Below are positions 16,167-23,718 of a DNA stretch of 24,594 nt, in pieces. Position numbers and translations under genes: made by a program. This DNA comes from a virus. Numbering within the stretch: position 1 is the stretch's first letter; every line of letters begins with the position of its first letter. Location of the stretch: the IMG/VR virus record IMGVR_UViG_3300008050_000301, positions 1 to 24,594 of that record, one strand, 5' to 3'. Under the pieces are notes generated by a model. The model was not told the DNA's origin and ran no database searches. It saw only the letters and a list, made by a program, of their open reading frames with translations.

Positions 16167-17156
16167 ATGCCCGTAGCAAAACCACATGAAAAAGAATTTA
16201 AAAGATTAGCAATTACGCCTTTGCATATTAAACCAAGAAGACCAGCTGGTGATACAGACCCAGTTCAAAATCTAAACACTCTGTATTTTTCTAGTATTAT
16301 AACAGAATTCACAGACTCATGGACTCCCAGATGGTCACCTACTAATGTTTATGGACGTATGGATCCGCTTTCATTTTATAGTGGCACAGGGAGAGAGTTA
16401 ACTTTGGGATTTCGTGTAATTTCTGATTCCATAGATGAAGCTAATGATAATACGCACAAAATACAACGTTTGATACAATATCAATATCCCACATATCAAT
16501 CATATGGTGGAGTTCAATTGCTGACAGCGCCTCCATATTTTTCAATTCAGTTTATGAATATTATTGGAGGAGGAGTCGGTAAAACCGTGCATGGATATAT
16601 TAATGGCGCCATACAAATAAATCCTGGTTTTCAATCAAAAGATCAAGCGCAATATTTCACGCGTGATGATAAAAATATATACTTTTCTGATGTTAATGTA
16701 GTTTTACGTATGACGGTATTACATCAGAAGTCTCCTGGTTTTAATGTGACCAATGGCGCGTTTCGTGGAGATCCAGTAAATTATCCATACGGCGCGCCAG
16801 GATCTGGCGAAGCTGCAGCAGCGTCGAGTAGTCCAGGAGCGGGGGGAGGAGGGGTTAGCGCAATTAGGGGTCCTGGCGCCGCGGGCATGGCAGTTGATAA
16901 CATCGCCGGTCAGGCAGTTGCCACCACCGTAGCCGCCGCCGCCGCCGCCACCGCCGCCGCCGCCGACGTCGCAGCCGACGTCGCAGCCGACGTCGCAGCC
17001 AGCGCAGCTGCTTCGTCACCCGTCGCCGCTAAAACTCAAAAGCGAGATGTGAATTTATCTCAGCATCTCGGGACTGGCAAAAGCGGTAAAATGCGGTTTA
17101 AAGGCTCGTCCGGCGCACGGCTGAAGCGCGATCACCTCAAACACATAGCTTGGTGA
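16167..17156 (+). CDS. Putative baseplate / tail-tube-associated protein with Ala-rich tail
   Basis: 329 aa. Residues 1-210 form an ordered domain: NTLYFSSIITEFTDSWTPRW, then SPTNVYGRMDPLSFYSGTGR, LTLGFRVISDS, a KIQRLIQYQYPTYQ helix, LTAPPYFSIQFMNIIGG and DVNVVLRMTVLHQKSPGF. Proteins with this Y/F-rich (P)xNVYGRMDP...GF layout are found in phage baseplates near the tube end. I cannot match it to a particular T4 gene, though gp48/gp54-type tube caps are candidates. Residues 211-329 are quite different: Gly/Ala/Ser-rich, coded by GC-rich simple repeats, and ending in a basic segment (KSGKMRFKGSSGARLKRDH). There is no standard Shine-Dalgarno; the motif CTAATTATA precedes the ATG. An open frame of similar composition follows the stop. 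Confidence 0.65.
   Translation: MPVAKPHEKEFKRLAITPLHIKPRRPAGDTDPVQNLNTLYFSSIITEFTDSWTPRWSPTNVYGRMDPLSFYSGTGRELTLGFRVISDSIDEANDNTHKIQRLIQYQYPTYQSYGGVQLLTAPPYFSIQFMNIIGGGVGKTVHGYINGAIQINPGFQSKDQAQYFTRDDKNIYFSDVNVVLRMTVLHQKSPGFNVTNGAFRGDPVNYPYGAPGSGEAAAASSSPGAGGGGVSAIRGPGAAGMAVDNIAGQAVATTVAAAAAATAAAADVAADVAADVAASAAASSPVAAKTQKRDVNLSQHLGTGKSGKMRFKGSSGARLKRDHLKHIAW
16932..17000 (+). repeat. GCC microsatellite and three 12-bp tandem repeats
   Basis: Six GCC, one ACC and four GCC codons (16932-16964) encode Ala6-Thr-Ala4. Three exact copies of GACGTCGCAGCC follow (16965-17000), encoding DVAA three times. The run is in frame with the 329-aa gene and contrasts sharply with the AT-rich surroundings. 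Slippage at such tracts can change length. Confidence 0.95.
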
Positions 17157-17166
17157 AGGCGATAGT

Positions 17167-17310
17167 GTGTTGACGCAGCAAGGTAAGCAATTGGGAGCTG
17201 CAGCTGCGGCGAGAGCAGCTGCCCGATCGGCGTATGAGCAGACACGGACAAAGGCACTTGGTGCTCAAAAGGCAGCATGCGAGGTGGATCCGAAGTGCAA
17301 CGCCAATTAA
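17167..17310 (+). CDS. Possible 47-aa Ala-rich ORF or detached tail of the preceding gene
   Basis: An open frame starts at a GTG (17167), with GAAGG seven bases upstream, and ends at 17310. It encodes LTQQGKQLGAAAAARAAARS, AYEQTRTKALGAQKAACEVD and PKCNAN. The frame is open back to 17149. Base composition (GC-rich, Ala-rich) matches the tail of the preceding 329-aa protein and not the next gene. It may be a real small gene, or a stretch formerly fused to the upstream gene and separated by a frameshift, since both frames meet stops between 17146 and 17156. The two cysteines near its end are unusual in this window. Evidence for translation is weak. Confidence 0.35.
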   Translation: MLTQQGKQLGAAAAARAAARSAYEQTRTKALGAQKAACEVDPKCNAN

Positions 17311-17325
17311 TAAAAGGATAATATT

Positions 17326-17676
17326 ATGACAATTTCACGCTACGATAATAGAATGATATTAACAAACGTTTCTAATGATTATAGATTTTCTAAGATTTTA
17401 AAAGCTAGAGGATTAGACCGGATTAAACAATATCTTACTCCTGAATTGACATACCCTTCAGGTGAAGACTTAGCTGAAATCCAACAGGTTACGCGCGTAT
17501 GGACAGTAGGAACTAAATATTTTAATTTATCATATGAATTTTATGGCGATCCACAATATTGGTGGGTTATTGCTTGGTTCAATTTGCAACCACTAGAAGC
17601 AAATTTTAGACCCGGCGACGTAGTTATAATACCTACCCCATTAGAAACCGTTTTAAGCGGTTTCGGGTTAATGTAG
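17326..17676 (+). CDS. Small LysM-like baseplate protein (gp53/gpX-like)
   Basis: 116 aa with AAAGGA upstream. The C-terminal half reads VGTKYFNLSYEFYGDPQYWW, then VIAWFNLQPLEANFRPGDVV and IIPTPLE. This is the LysM-like pattern of phage baseplate proteins: a 'GT..xxLayxfYGdpxxwwvIa..N' helix-turn-helix followed by 'PGDVIxIP'. T4 gp53 contains a comparable run (YGNPQLYWVLL), and P2 gpX is a similar short LysM-type tail protein. Such proteins bind neighbouring baseplate subunits or cell-wall sugar. The N-terminus (ISRYDNRMILTN) is a short beta segment. The hub gene starts 9 bases after its stop, so the two are probably made together. Confidence 0.7.
   Translation: MTISRYDNRMILTNVSNDYRFSKILKARGLDRIKQYLTPELTYPSGEDLAEIQQVTRVWTVGTKYFNLSYEFYGDPQYWWVIAWFNLQPLEANFRPGDVVIIPTPLETVLSGFGLM
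17644..17664. repeat. Perfect 7-bp inverted repeat at the end of the LysM-like gene
   Basis: GAAACCG (17644-17650) and CGGTTTC (17658-17664) flank a 7-base loop. It lies inside the last codons of the gene, 22 bases before the hub ATG. No T run follows, so it is not a standard terminator. It might shape translation coupling or mRNA processing, or be chance. Confidence 0.45.
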
Positions 17677-17685
17677 GAGAAAAAG

Positions 17686-20600
17686 ATGCCCACAGCTGCA
17701 CCACCAACCCCTACTCCACCGGCGCCTGGTACTACACCTACGGGACTACCCCCCGGCGCGACTCCCTCCATTCCAATAAGCAATATTGCATTAATGCCTT
17801 CATTCAATGATCAATGTTTTTTAATTGAAAAAGCAATGGCCATATACAATGTTAAGAAAAACGAGTCTTTGAGTAAAATTAGCCCAACTAGTCCTGTTCG
17901 TCAAATAAAAACTAATGCTCCTTTGGCTTCGTTTAAAACAAATTTGAAGTATATTAATCATATTACTTCAATGGTTGACGTTAAGAATTTTTTCGAAATA
18001 AGTTCAGAAAAAGCAGCGCAGCTAGCACATTATACAACTATATCAGTTGTACATAGAAACCCAACAGCTAATTTTGAACGAAAAAAGCCTATTTTTACTT
18101 CATCCGGTCATAGAGATTTTAATGCTGCAAATTTAGATGTCTTTCAAAGTTCCGGTGCGAGATCGGGAGCGGGAATTCAAAACATTAATGTTACATATGA
18201 GGGTATAGACTCAGCTACTAAAAAAGTAGTACGGGTTGCTACGACATATCTTTTTCAAGATATAAGAACTATGTTAAATTCTAAATATATTGAGCTATTA
18301 AAAGTGCTCATGAGTGAGGAAATAGAGGGCGTTAAAGCGTCACGAACTATTGATTTTGAAATAGGCTGGTCGACGCGCAAACATAGCTTGAAAAATGAAG
18401 CGTCTTCGTTAACTGAACAATTAGGCTTGAAATATCTAAAATTAAAACTTCGCACTAATATAGTTAAATACACATTTGATCTTAAACAGGACGGCTCTAT
18501 AATAGTTAATGCGGAGTATGTTGGTCACATTGTAGATGTATTTGGAGGACCATCTTCAAATGTATTATCTATGGCTAAAGATGCATATGCAGAAGTCAAA
18601 AACAACCTGGAACAAATACAAAATAGAGCCACACAGACAGCTGCCCGAGCGGCTCAGAGTGCAAATCAAATGAGAACAAGCGGATTAGCGCACCTGGCAT
18701 TTACACGTATTTTGGATTACGGTAGTTCCACCGCATTTCGACCGCGCGCCGGCGGGCCCGCGCCGCAATACGATGAGGGCATAAAGACCTTGGCTGGAGC
18801 CACCGGGGTGGGTAATAGCAATCCAGCCAACAACGGGGTTCTCGACAGCTGGTTGAATGCAATACAAACCGAGGTAAATGATTTTGCCCCCAGCATCCAG
18901 ACCGCTGGGTCGGGGAACTTCACTGCCGCGGAGACGAGCGCTTTAGATGTTGAGATGAAAACCGTCATGAATCGTTTTAAAAATGAGCTAAAAGAGGCTT
19001 GGACAAATCCTCATGGTGTATCGGCGACAAGAGTACATAGAGTCCAAGCTGTTCTAGCAAAATTTAAAAGTATGGCAGCTCACACACATCGGGCTGGGCA
19101 AGCTGCAATTGCCACTACCGCACAACAGCAGGCATATAAGAATGCCATGGAAGAGCAATTAACTCGTGCTCAAATGGCAAGATTTTTAGCATTGCAAGAA
19201 GTAGCCAAAACATTATTAGATAAAAGTTTAATTAATTATGCTTATATAAAACGAAAACCTACTATTGAAGAATTTGTAAAAGCTGCAGCGCAGGGTCCTC
19301 AAGGTACCCCAACAGTTAAAACCTTAATGCAGGGTCTTGGCGCGGCAAGCTTTTTAGCAGACCGGGGGGATCCTAACAATCCGATATCAGAAGAAGAACT
19401 AGATACAGAAAGTATTCAAGTTATTCCTTTTGTTTTTTTGGGGAAATTTATAGAAAACGTTTTAAATTTACCAGCTAGCTCTATTAAAGCATCCACTGCA
19501 GGTTCTTCGACCTCTGCGGCTATAAAAACGGTATACCAATCTATGATAGAAAATTCTGGTCAAGAATTTACTGTAGATTTTGGATTAGTTTCTTATAAAT
19601 CGCCTTATACCGGTACCGAAATTAATAACCTGCCTTTGTATTATTTACCTTTATCGTTAAAAAAAATAAATGATTTTTTTGCTAGAGAAGTAGTTGCCAA
19701 AGAAAAGTCATTTTTTGCGTTTGATGATCTTGTTTTATCTATTTTAAGGAAATTTCTTACAAATGTTTTTGGCATATGTATGCAAGAGGCGCACACTACT
19801 GGGTTTGTGGCGCCTAAAATACAGGCGTTGGGAGGACAACGTGGGAAAATGCTGCATTATTTTATATATGGATTTAAAAATGTAAGAAACGATATTAAAG
19901 ATGGAAATATAACTTTTGGCAGTTATAATCAAAATTTTAGAAATCATATATATCATTTTTACTTAGGAGGTCAAATTAAAGGCGCCGTAAAACATGTTAA
20001 AGTAATCGACGTTGCCGACACAAACACCAAAATGGCTGTTTTCTGGCGTAATCAAGCTTCTGCGCGGGTTGGTATGACAGAGCCGAATGCCACCGATATC
20101 GGCGCTTTACCTCCTGTGGTCTTTCAAGCTGAAGTGGAAACAATGGGCTTTCCTCTTTTTAACATAGGGCAATTAATATATGTTGATTTAAGACCATATA
20201 TTACTTCTGAGTATGGGCGCCAATTTAAAGCTAATGGGTATTATGGCATAACAAAAGTTACTCATAGTTTTACTCCTGAAAATTTTTCTTCTACAGTTAG
20301 TGCCATTATACAGTATTCTTTAGCAGATTATGATGCAAACAAAGGCGCAACATCTGCCTCAACCGGCACACCTGTCACTCCACCAGCCACAACAATACCT
20401 GCACCAACCCGTGCGCAATTGGCTGCAATTGCTGCTGAGCAAGCAAAAGCAAAAGCAAAAGAAAAATGGATTAAAAGTTTTATAGACACTTATGACGTGA
20501 CCACCCAAGCTTTTGGTACAGCCACTCTAAAACCATTCCCAGGTGTCGATCCAGCCCAAACGTTAAAGCAAGCCAAAATAGCAGCTGCGCATCAGCACTT

Positions 20601-20745
20601 TGGGGCTTGGATCAGGAGCCCGAGTGGATCGCGATCGGCGTGGGCGAATCCCCACTGCCAATGGATGAACGACGCCCCCGGTGCTAAGCTACACTACGCG
20701 GTGTTAAAACGCAATGGTGAAATTCCTGTAGGTAGTGGATGTTGA
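17686..20745 (+). CDS. Large baseplate hub-like protein
   Basis: 1019 aa with GTAGGAG upstream. A Pro/Thr-rich N-terminus (residues 1-35) is followed by a domain with INVTYEGIDSATKKVVRVAT, TYLFQDIRTMLN and RTIDFEIGWST (about 165-230), which resembles hub-type (gp27/gpD-like) beta domains in marine phage baseplates. Residues about 345-425 are a GC-rich, Gly/Asn/Ala-rich insertion, followed by a helical region to about 545. A second beta domain near residues 808-880 contains AEVETMGFPLFNIGQLIYVD, LRPYITSEYG, ANGYYGITKVTHSFTPENFS, which is the typical closing strand pattern of hub proteins. A Pro/Thr linker (about 887-910) leads to an Ala/Lys helix and a Trp/Cys/His-containing C-terminal tail of unknown role. 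No lysozyme motif was seen. Confidence 0.7.
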   Translation: MPTAAPPTPTPPAPGTTPTGLPPGATPSIPISNIALMPSFNDQCFLIEKAMAIYNVKKNESLSKISPTSPVRQIKTNAPLASFKTNLKYINHITSMVDVKNFFEISSEKAAQLAHYTTISVVHRNPTANFERKKPIFTSSGHRDFNAANLDVFQSSGARSGAGIQNINVTYEGIDSATKKVVRVATTYLFQDIRTMLNSKYIELLKVLMSEEIEGVKASRTIDFEIGWSTRKHSLKNEASSLTEQLGLKYLKLKLRTNIVKYTFDLKQDGSIIVNAEYVGHIVDVFGGPSSNVLSMAKDAYAEVKNNLEQIQNRATQTAARAAQSANQMRTSGLAHLAFTRILDYGSSTAFRPRAGGPAPQYDEGIKTLAGATGVGNSNPANNGVLDSWLNAIQTEVNDFAPSIQTAGSGNFTAAETSALDVEMKTVMNRFKNELKEAWTNPHGVSATRVHRVQAVLAKFKSMAAHTHRAGQAAIATTAQQQAYKNAMEEQLTRAQMARFLALQEVAKTLLDKSLINYAYIKRKPTIEEFVKAAAQGPQGTPTVKTLMQGLGAASFLADRGDPNNPISEEELDTESIQVIPFVFLGKFIENVLNLPASSIKASTAGSSTSAAIKTVYQSMIENSGQEFTVDFGLVSYKSPYTGTEINNLPLYYLPLSLKKINDFFAREVVAKEKSFFAFDDLVLSILRKFLTNVFGICMQEAHTTGFVAPKIQALGGQRGKMLHYFIYGFKNVRNDIKDGNITFGSYNQNFRNHIYHFYLGGQIKGAVKHVKVIDVADTNTKMAVFWRNQASARVGMTEPNATDIGALPPVVFQAEVETMGFPLFNIGQLIYVDLRPYITSEYGRQFKANGYYGITKVTHSFTPENFSSTVSAIIQYSLADYDANKGATSASTGTPVTPPATTIPAPTRAQLAAIAAEQAKAKAKEKWIKSFIDTYDVTTQAFGTATLKPFPGVDPAQTLKQAKIAAAHQHFGAWIRSPSGSRSAWANPHCQWMNDAPGAKLHYAVLKRNGEIPVGSGC

Positions 20746-20792
20746 TTTTCTTTGGGACACGCTTAATATATATTCAAAATCATGCTAAAACA

Positions 20793-20801
20793 CTAATTAT
20801 A
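20793..20801 (+). promoter_or_regulatory. CTAATTATA immediately before an ATG lacking a Shine-Dalgarno
   Basis: The nonamer ends two bases before the ATG at 20804, the same distance as at 16156. There is no purine-rich ribosome site in the 30 bases before the ATG; the nearest GGGA is at about 20754. The rest of the 58-base gap is AT-rich with no clear hairpin. Confidence 0.35.
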
Positions 20802-20803
20802 AC

Positions 20804-22213
20804 ATGCCCCAATATTTTCCAGATTTTATAGCAAAAACTACTCACCCTATCAAATCTTATAGTCTATATGAAAACAGACGTTGGTACAAAGAAAAAACTT
20901 CTCAAATTTTCAATAATTTTAATAATAATTATATTGATTTGTGGTATGGCACTCCTTATTACGGTAAAGTTAACGAGTCAGGAGTGCTAGTGATACCAAA
21001 TAAAGATTATTTGAAATATTCTGCAAAACACAACTTAGTCTCGTTTGATTTTGTAATTCAAGCCTTTGACGAATTTATCTATTTTTTACAAAGAGCGACT
21101 ACTCAGGGAAAGCTTTCCATGAGAAACGTTTTAGGAAATTTTAAAGTTAAAAGAAGTTTTGAAGATACAGAAAATAAATATCTTAATTTTGCGTGGAGTG
21201 TTGTAAAATCATTTAACGATTATATTGTCTCCAACAATAAAATGGTTTTAAATATGGAATCATACGTATGCGAGTTTTTAAAATATTTAGAACTTAATCC
21301 TTTGGGATTGTTTTCTTATTATTCTATTTTTGCGAGTTATAAAACCTCAGTGAGAGCTAGTGGGCTTGCAATTGAATTTTTAGCGGCAAATCATGATAGT
21401 GATGTTATAAAAAATCGATTTTTCAAAAATGCAGAATTTTATAAATACGTTCAAACTGCGGCTAATTTTGGTTTTAGAATTAATAAAAATGCGCCTTGGA
21501 TGGTTATCGCAGATTTAAATTCCAAGCCGATGCAAACTGGACATACAATTAAACGTATAAACACTACGCAAACTGTTGATGGCTACCTACCACAGAATAT
21601 GATTCCCAATACTCAAGCTTTGTTTGCGAGTCATTACAATCGATGCATTGCGGCCGCAGTGGTATATTTGCAAGAAATTATGATATATGGATATAAAGAA
21701 TATCAATCGAATATGTTATACTTAATAGATCATAATAACGTTAAATATGAGTCTTTGGCACGTTATCAAAAGTTCAATAGCGGCGGTGGAGTTACTAAAC
21801 GATGGGCGCGCCAGCTGACAATTAAATCTTATAAAACGCCTAGTAGTAAGTATCCAGCATCTTCGGTAGTTGAAATTAACGACTTACGTAAGCTATATGG
21901 AGAAAAATTTTGGTTAACGATGATGGAGAAAGTTCTTAAAAAGGAATATTCTGTGCCAAATGATAAAGCTTATAGAAGTTTTAAAAAAAAGTTTGAGTGG
22001 AATTTGAATAACGCTCCTTTACTGTTTGACGTATACACCCTTTTAGAATCTTTTTATAGCTCTACAAAGATATTTGGTAAATCTTCACGGTCCCCATTGT
22101 GGTCCGAGTCAAAAAAGTCCTTGAATCCTCAAAAAAATAATGTTATGGTACCAGCAGGAAAAGAAAAACCAACGATTAGTAAAATCGTTACTGAGTTCCA
22201 TACAGGATATTAA
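20804..22213 (+). CDS. Unknown 469-aa protein coupled to the polymerase-like gene
   Basis: 469 aa, ATG without an evident Shine-Dalgarno. The protein is aromatic- and Lys/Asn-rich (many Y, F, W) and predicted helical, with landmarks NRRWYKEKTSQIF, LVSFDFVIQAFDEFIYFLQR, VQTAANFGFRINKNAPWMVI followed by ADLNSKPM, and SSVVEINDLRKLYGEKFWLT. The APW(M)xIADLNSKPM stretch looks like the core of a conserved family, but I cannot assign a function. Its stop overlaps the start of the family-A polymerase-like gene (TAATG), so the two are translated together and may act together. Alternative readings are a virion structural protein placed after the hub gene, or a partner (priming, processivity or exonuclease-like) of the polymerase. 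I saw no DEDD exonuclease motif set, but did not test this exhaustively. Confidence 0.75.
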   Translation: MPQYFPDFIAKTTHPIKSYSLYENRRWYKEKTSQIFNNFNNNYIDLWYGTPYYGKVNESGVLVIPNKDYLKYSAKHNLVSFDFVIQAFDEFIYFLQRATTQGKLSMRNVLGNFKVKRSFEDTENKYLNFAWSVVKSFNDYIVSNNKMVLNMESYVCEFLKYLELNPLGLFSYYSIFASYKTSVRASGLAIEFLAANHDSDVIKNRFFKNAEFYKYVQTAANFGFRINKNAPWMVIADLNSKPMQTGHTIKRINTTQTVDGYLPQNMIPNTQALFASHYNRCIAAAVVYLQEIMIYGYKEYQSNMLYLIDHNNVKYESLARYQKFNSGGGVTKRWARQLTIKSYKTPSSKYPASSVVEINDLRKLYGEKFWLTMMEKVLKKEYSVPNDKAYRSFKKKFEWNLNNAPLLFDVYTLLESFYSSTKIFGKSSRSPLWSESKKSLNPQKNNVMVPAGKEKPTISKIVTEFHTGY

Positions 22214-23397
22214 TGATATTTCAGACTTTTGATGATAAGCAAGAGTGTTTTTTAATTTACAAAGAAGAAGGGTTCCATAAGAACTTAACTCCATCATGTA
22301 CTCAAACATGGTCATATGCCACATATATGAAAGACCGCGATGACATTGAATACGCTCAATTGTATGCTCTGGGCGCCGATTTGGATGACTTATGCCCAGC
22401 TTCTATAAAAGGCAAATGGCAGCGAATTCAAAAAAGAATAAAAGCTGTAATTAAGTCGGTTTATGAGGTAGGTCTAGATTTAGATAGTCACTGCATATAC
22501 GATATGATGCCTCGCTGCATTCTTAAAGACTGGGCAAACACAAAAACTGAAATATGTAAAGAAGTATTTATAAATTATAAAAAACCAGCCCATTATAATC
22601 AATTACTAAAGATTAATAAAGTTATTGCCGATATTAAACAGAGAAGATTGAACATTGATCCTTCTCAAATATCTAGACTTACACTTCAAGATAGAAATAC
22701 TTATAAACTTATTACACAAAATAAGCCTTTTATTGATTATGACATGGCTAAAACCGTAACAGGTCGCTTAAGCACCAAGAAAGGGTCTTTTCCAGTCATG
22801 ACCTTGGCAAAGAAATACAGAGGAGTACTGACTCCTACTAATCATTGGTTATATGAGCTAGATTTTAATGCATGTGAGCTAAGAGCTGCGCTAGCGTTGC
22901 TGGGAAATCAACAGCCACCAGAAGATCTTCATGAGTGGAACCTTTCCCATGTGTTTACTAGGGCAAAAGATCGTGATAATGCTAAAAAAAGAGTATTCTC
23001 TTGGCTTTATAACCCTCATAGCAAGGATGATAAGATTAATAAGATTTACGACCGAAATAAACTCAAAACTTTGTATTTTAAGGATAATAAAGTTATAACT
23101 CCTTTTGGTCGCGAAATAGAATGTGATGATGACCATGCTGTTAATTATTTAGTGCAGTCCACTGCGGCAGATATGGTCTTTGAGCAAATGTATAAGGTTT
23201 GGAAACTTCTAGAAGGTAAAAAAAGCTTTATTAAGTTTTGCAACCATGATTCTCTAATGATTGACTTACATATGGACGATCAGTTTGAGATTAATAAGAT
23301 TAAAAAACTATTTAGTGCGACACGATTTGGAGATTTTCGTGTTAATTGCCTAGGCGGCAAAAATTGGGCAGAAATGAAGCGCTTAATGATTAAATAA
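22213..23397 (+). CDS. Compact family-A DNA polymerase-like protein
   Basis: 394 aa. All polymerase motifs are readable: TGRLS at residues 183-187 (as TGRLSS in Pol I); motif A as DFNACELR at 217-224, keeping catalytic D217 and steric-gate E222; motif B (O-helix) as R254-x3-K258-x3-F262-x3-Y266, the exact spacing of R754/K758/F762/Y766 in E. coli Pol I; ITPFGREIE then LVQSTAADMVFEQ, matching the QGTAAD helix; motif C as HDS at 345-347, where Pol I and T7 DNA polymerase have HDE. Only about 175 residues precede the polymerase core and no exonuclease motifs are visible, so this is a much reduced enzyme (Pol I is 928 aa). It could fill gaps, repair packaged DNA or act with the upstream 469-aa partner. 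Location in a late structural operon is odd for a replicative enzyme. Confidence 0.85.
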   Translation: MIFQTFDDKQECFLIYKEEGFHKNLTPSCTQTWSYATYMKDRDDIEYAQLYALGADLDDLCPASIKGKWQRIQKRIKAVIKSVYEVGLDLDSHCIYDMMPRCILKDWANTKTEICKEVFINYKKPAHYNQLLKINKVIADIKQRRLNIDPSQISRLTLQDRNTYKLITQNKPFIDYDMAKTVTGRLSTKKGSFPVMTLAKKYRGVLTPTNHWLYELDFNACELRAALALLGNQQPPEDLHEWNLSHVFTRAKDRDNAKKRVFSWLYNPHSKDDKINKIYDRNKLKTLYFKDNKVITPFGREIECDDDHAVNYLVQSTAADMVFEQMYKVWKLLEGKKSFIKFCNHDSLMIDLHMDDQFEINKIKKLFSATRFGDFRVNCLGGKNWAEMKRLMIK

Positions 23398-23404
23398 CTA
23401 TTTA
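23397..23404 (+). promoter_or_regulatory. CTAWTTA motif overlapping the polymerase stop codon
   Basis: ACTATTTA starts at the last base of the TAA stop, and GAGAGAGGA follows before the ATG at 23422. The order and spacing match the copies at 4648 and 4871. The longer word CTATTTATA is the reverse complement of TATAAATAG, so a T4-type late promoter facing left is formally possible. Confidence 0.32.
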
Positions 23405-23421
23405 TAGAGAGAGGACCAATT

Positions 23422-23718
23422 ATGAAACTTACTAAAGCATATTTAAAGCAATTGATAAGAGAAGAAAGAGAGAAAATGACGTCGCACGAAAAAACCACCC
23501 CAGCTGCGACACAAGAAGAAAATCCCAATTTGCAGGATTTAAAACAGAAATTGCTTGATTTGACAAAAAATCTAGCTGGCATCCAAATGAACGAAATAGA
23601 TATGATTAATTTGTTTGTTGAATTAATTGATTTAGCAAAACGCGAAAATATTAATGTACAAGAATTACGTAGAAGGCTGGGGTTTGTTAAACAAGCGGCA
23701 CAGAAGATTGCGAAATGA
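23422..23718 (+). CDS. Small helical protein with capsid-targeting-like N-terminus
   Basis: 98 aa with a long purine-rich ribosome site (GAGAGAGGA). The N-terminus MKLTKAYLKQLIREEREK is a basic amphipathic helix followed by IRE (12-14), which fits an (L/I)xE prohead protease site and resembles the start of the 147-aa protein at 867. Residues 20-36 are Thr/Ala/Glu-rich and probably disordered. The remainder (LQDLKQKLLDLTKNLAGIQM to the end) is two or three helices, ending basic (RRRLGFVKQAAQKIAK). If the N-terminal reading is right, the protein is packaged inside the prohead and trimmed. Without it, the protein is simply an unknown helical protein. It overlaps the next gene by 4 bases (ATGA). 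Confidence 0.7.
   Translation: MKLTKAYLKQLIREEREKMTSHEKTTPAATQEENPNLQDLKQKLLDLTKNLAGIQMNEIDMINLFVELIDLAKRENINVQELRRRLGFVKQAAQKIAK

Noticed and set aside
16167-16806. Assignment of the 329-aa protein to a named T4 baseplate gene
   Set aside because: The domain pattern looks baseplate-like, but I could not match it securely to gp48, gp54 or gp25.
17644-17664. Inverted repeat considered as a terminator
   Set aside because: It has no following T run and lies within coding sequence just before a tightly spaced gene that must be transcribed.
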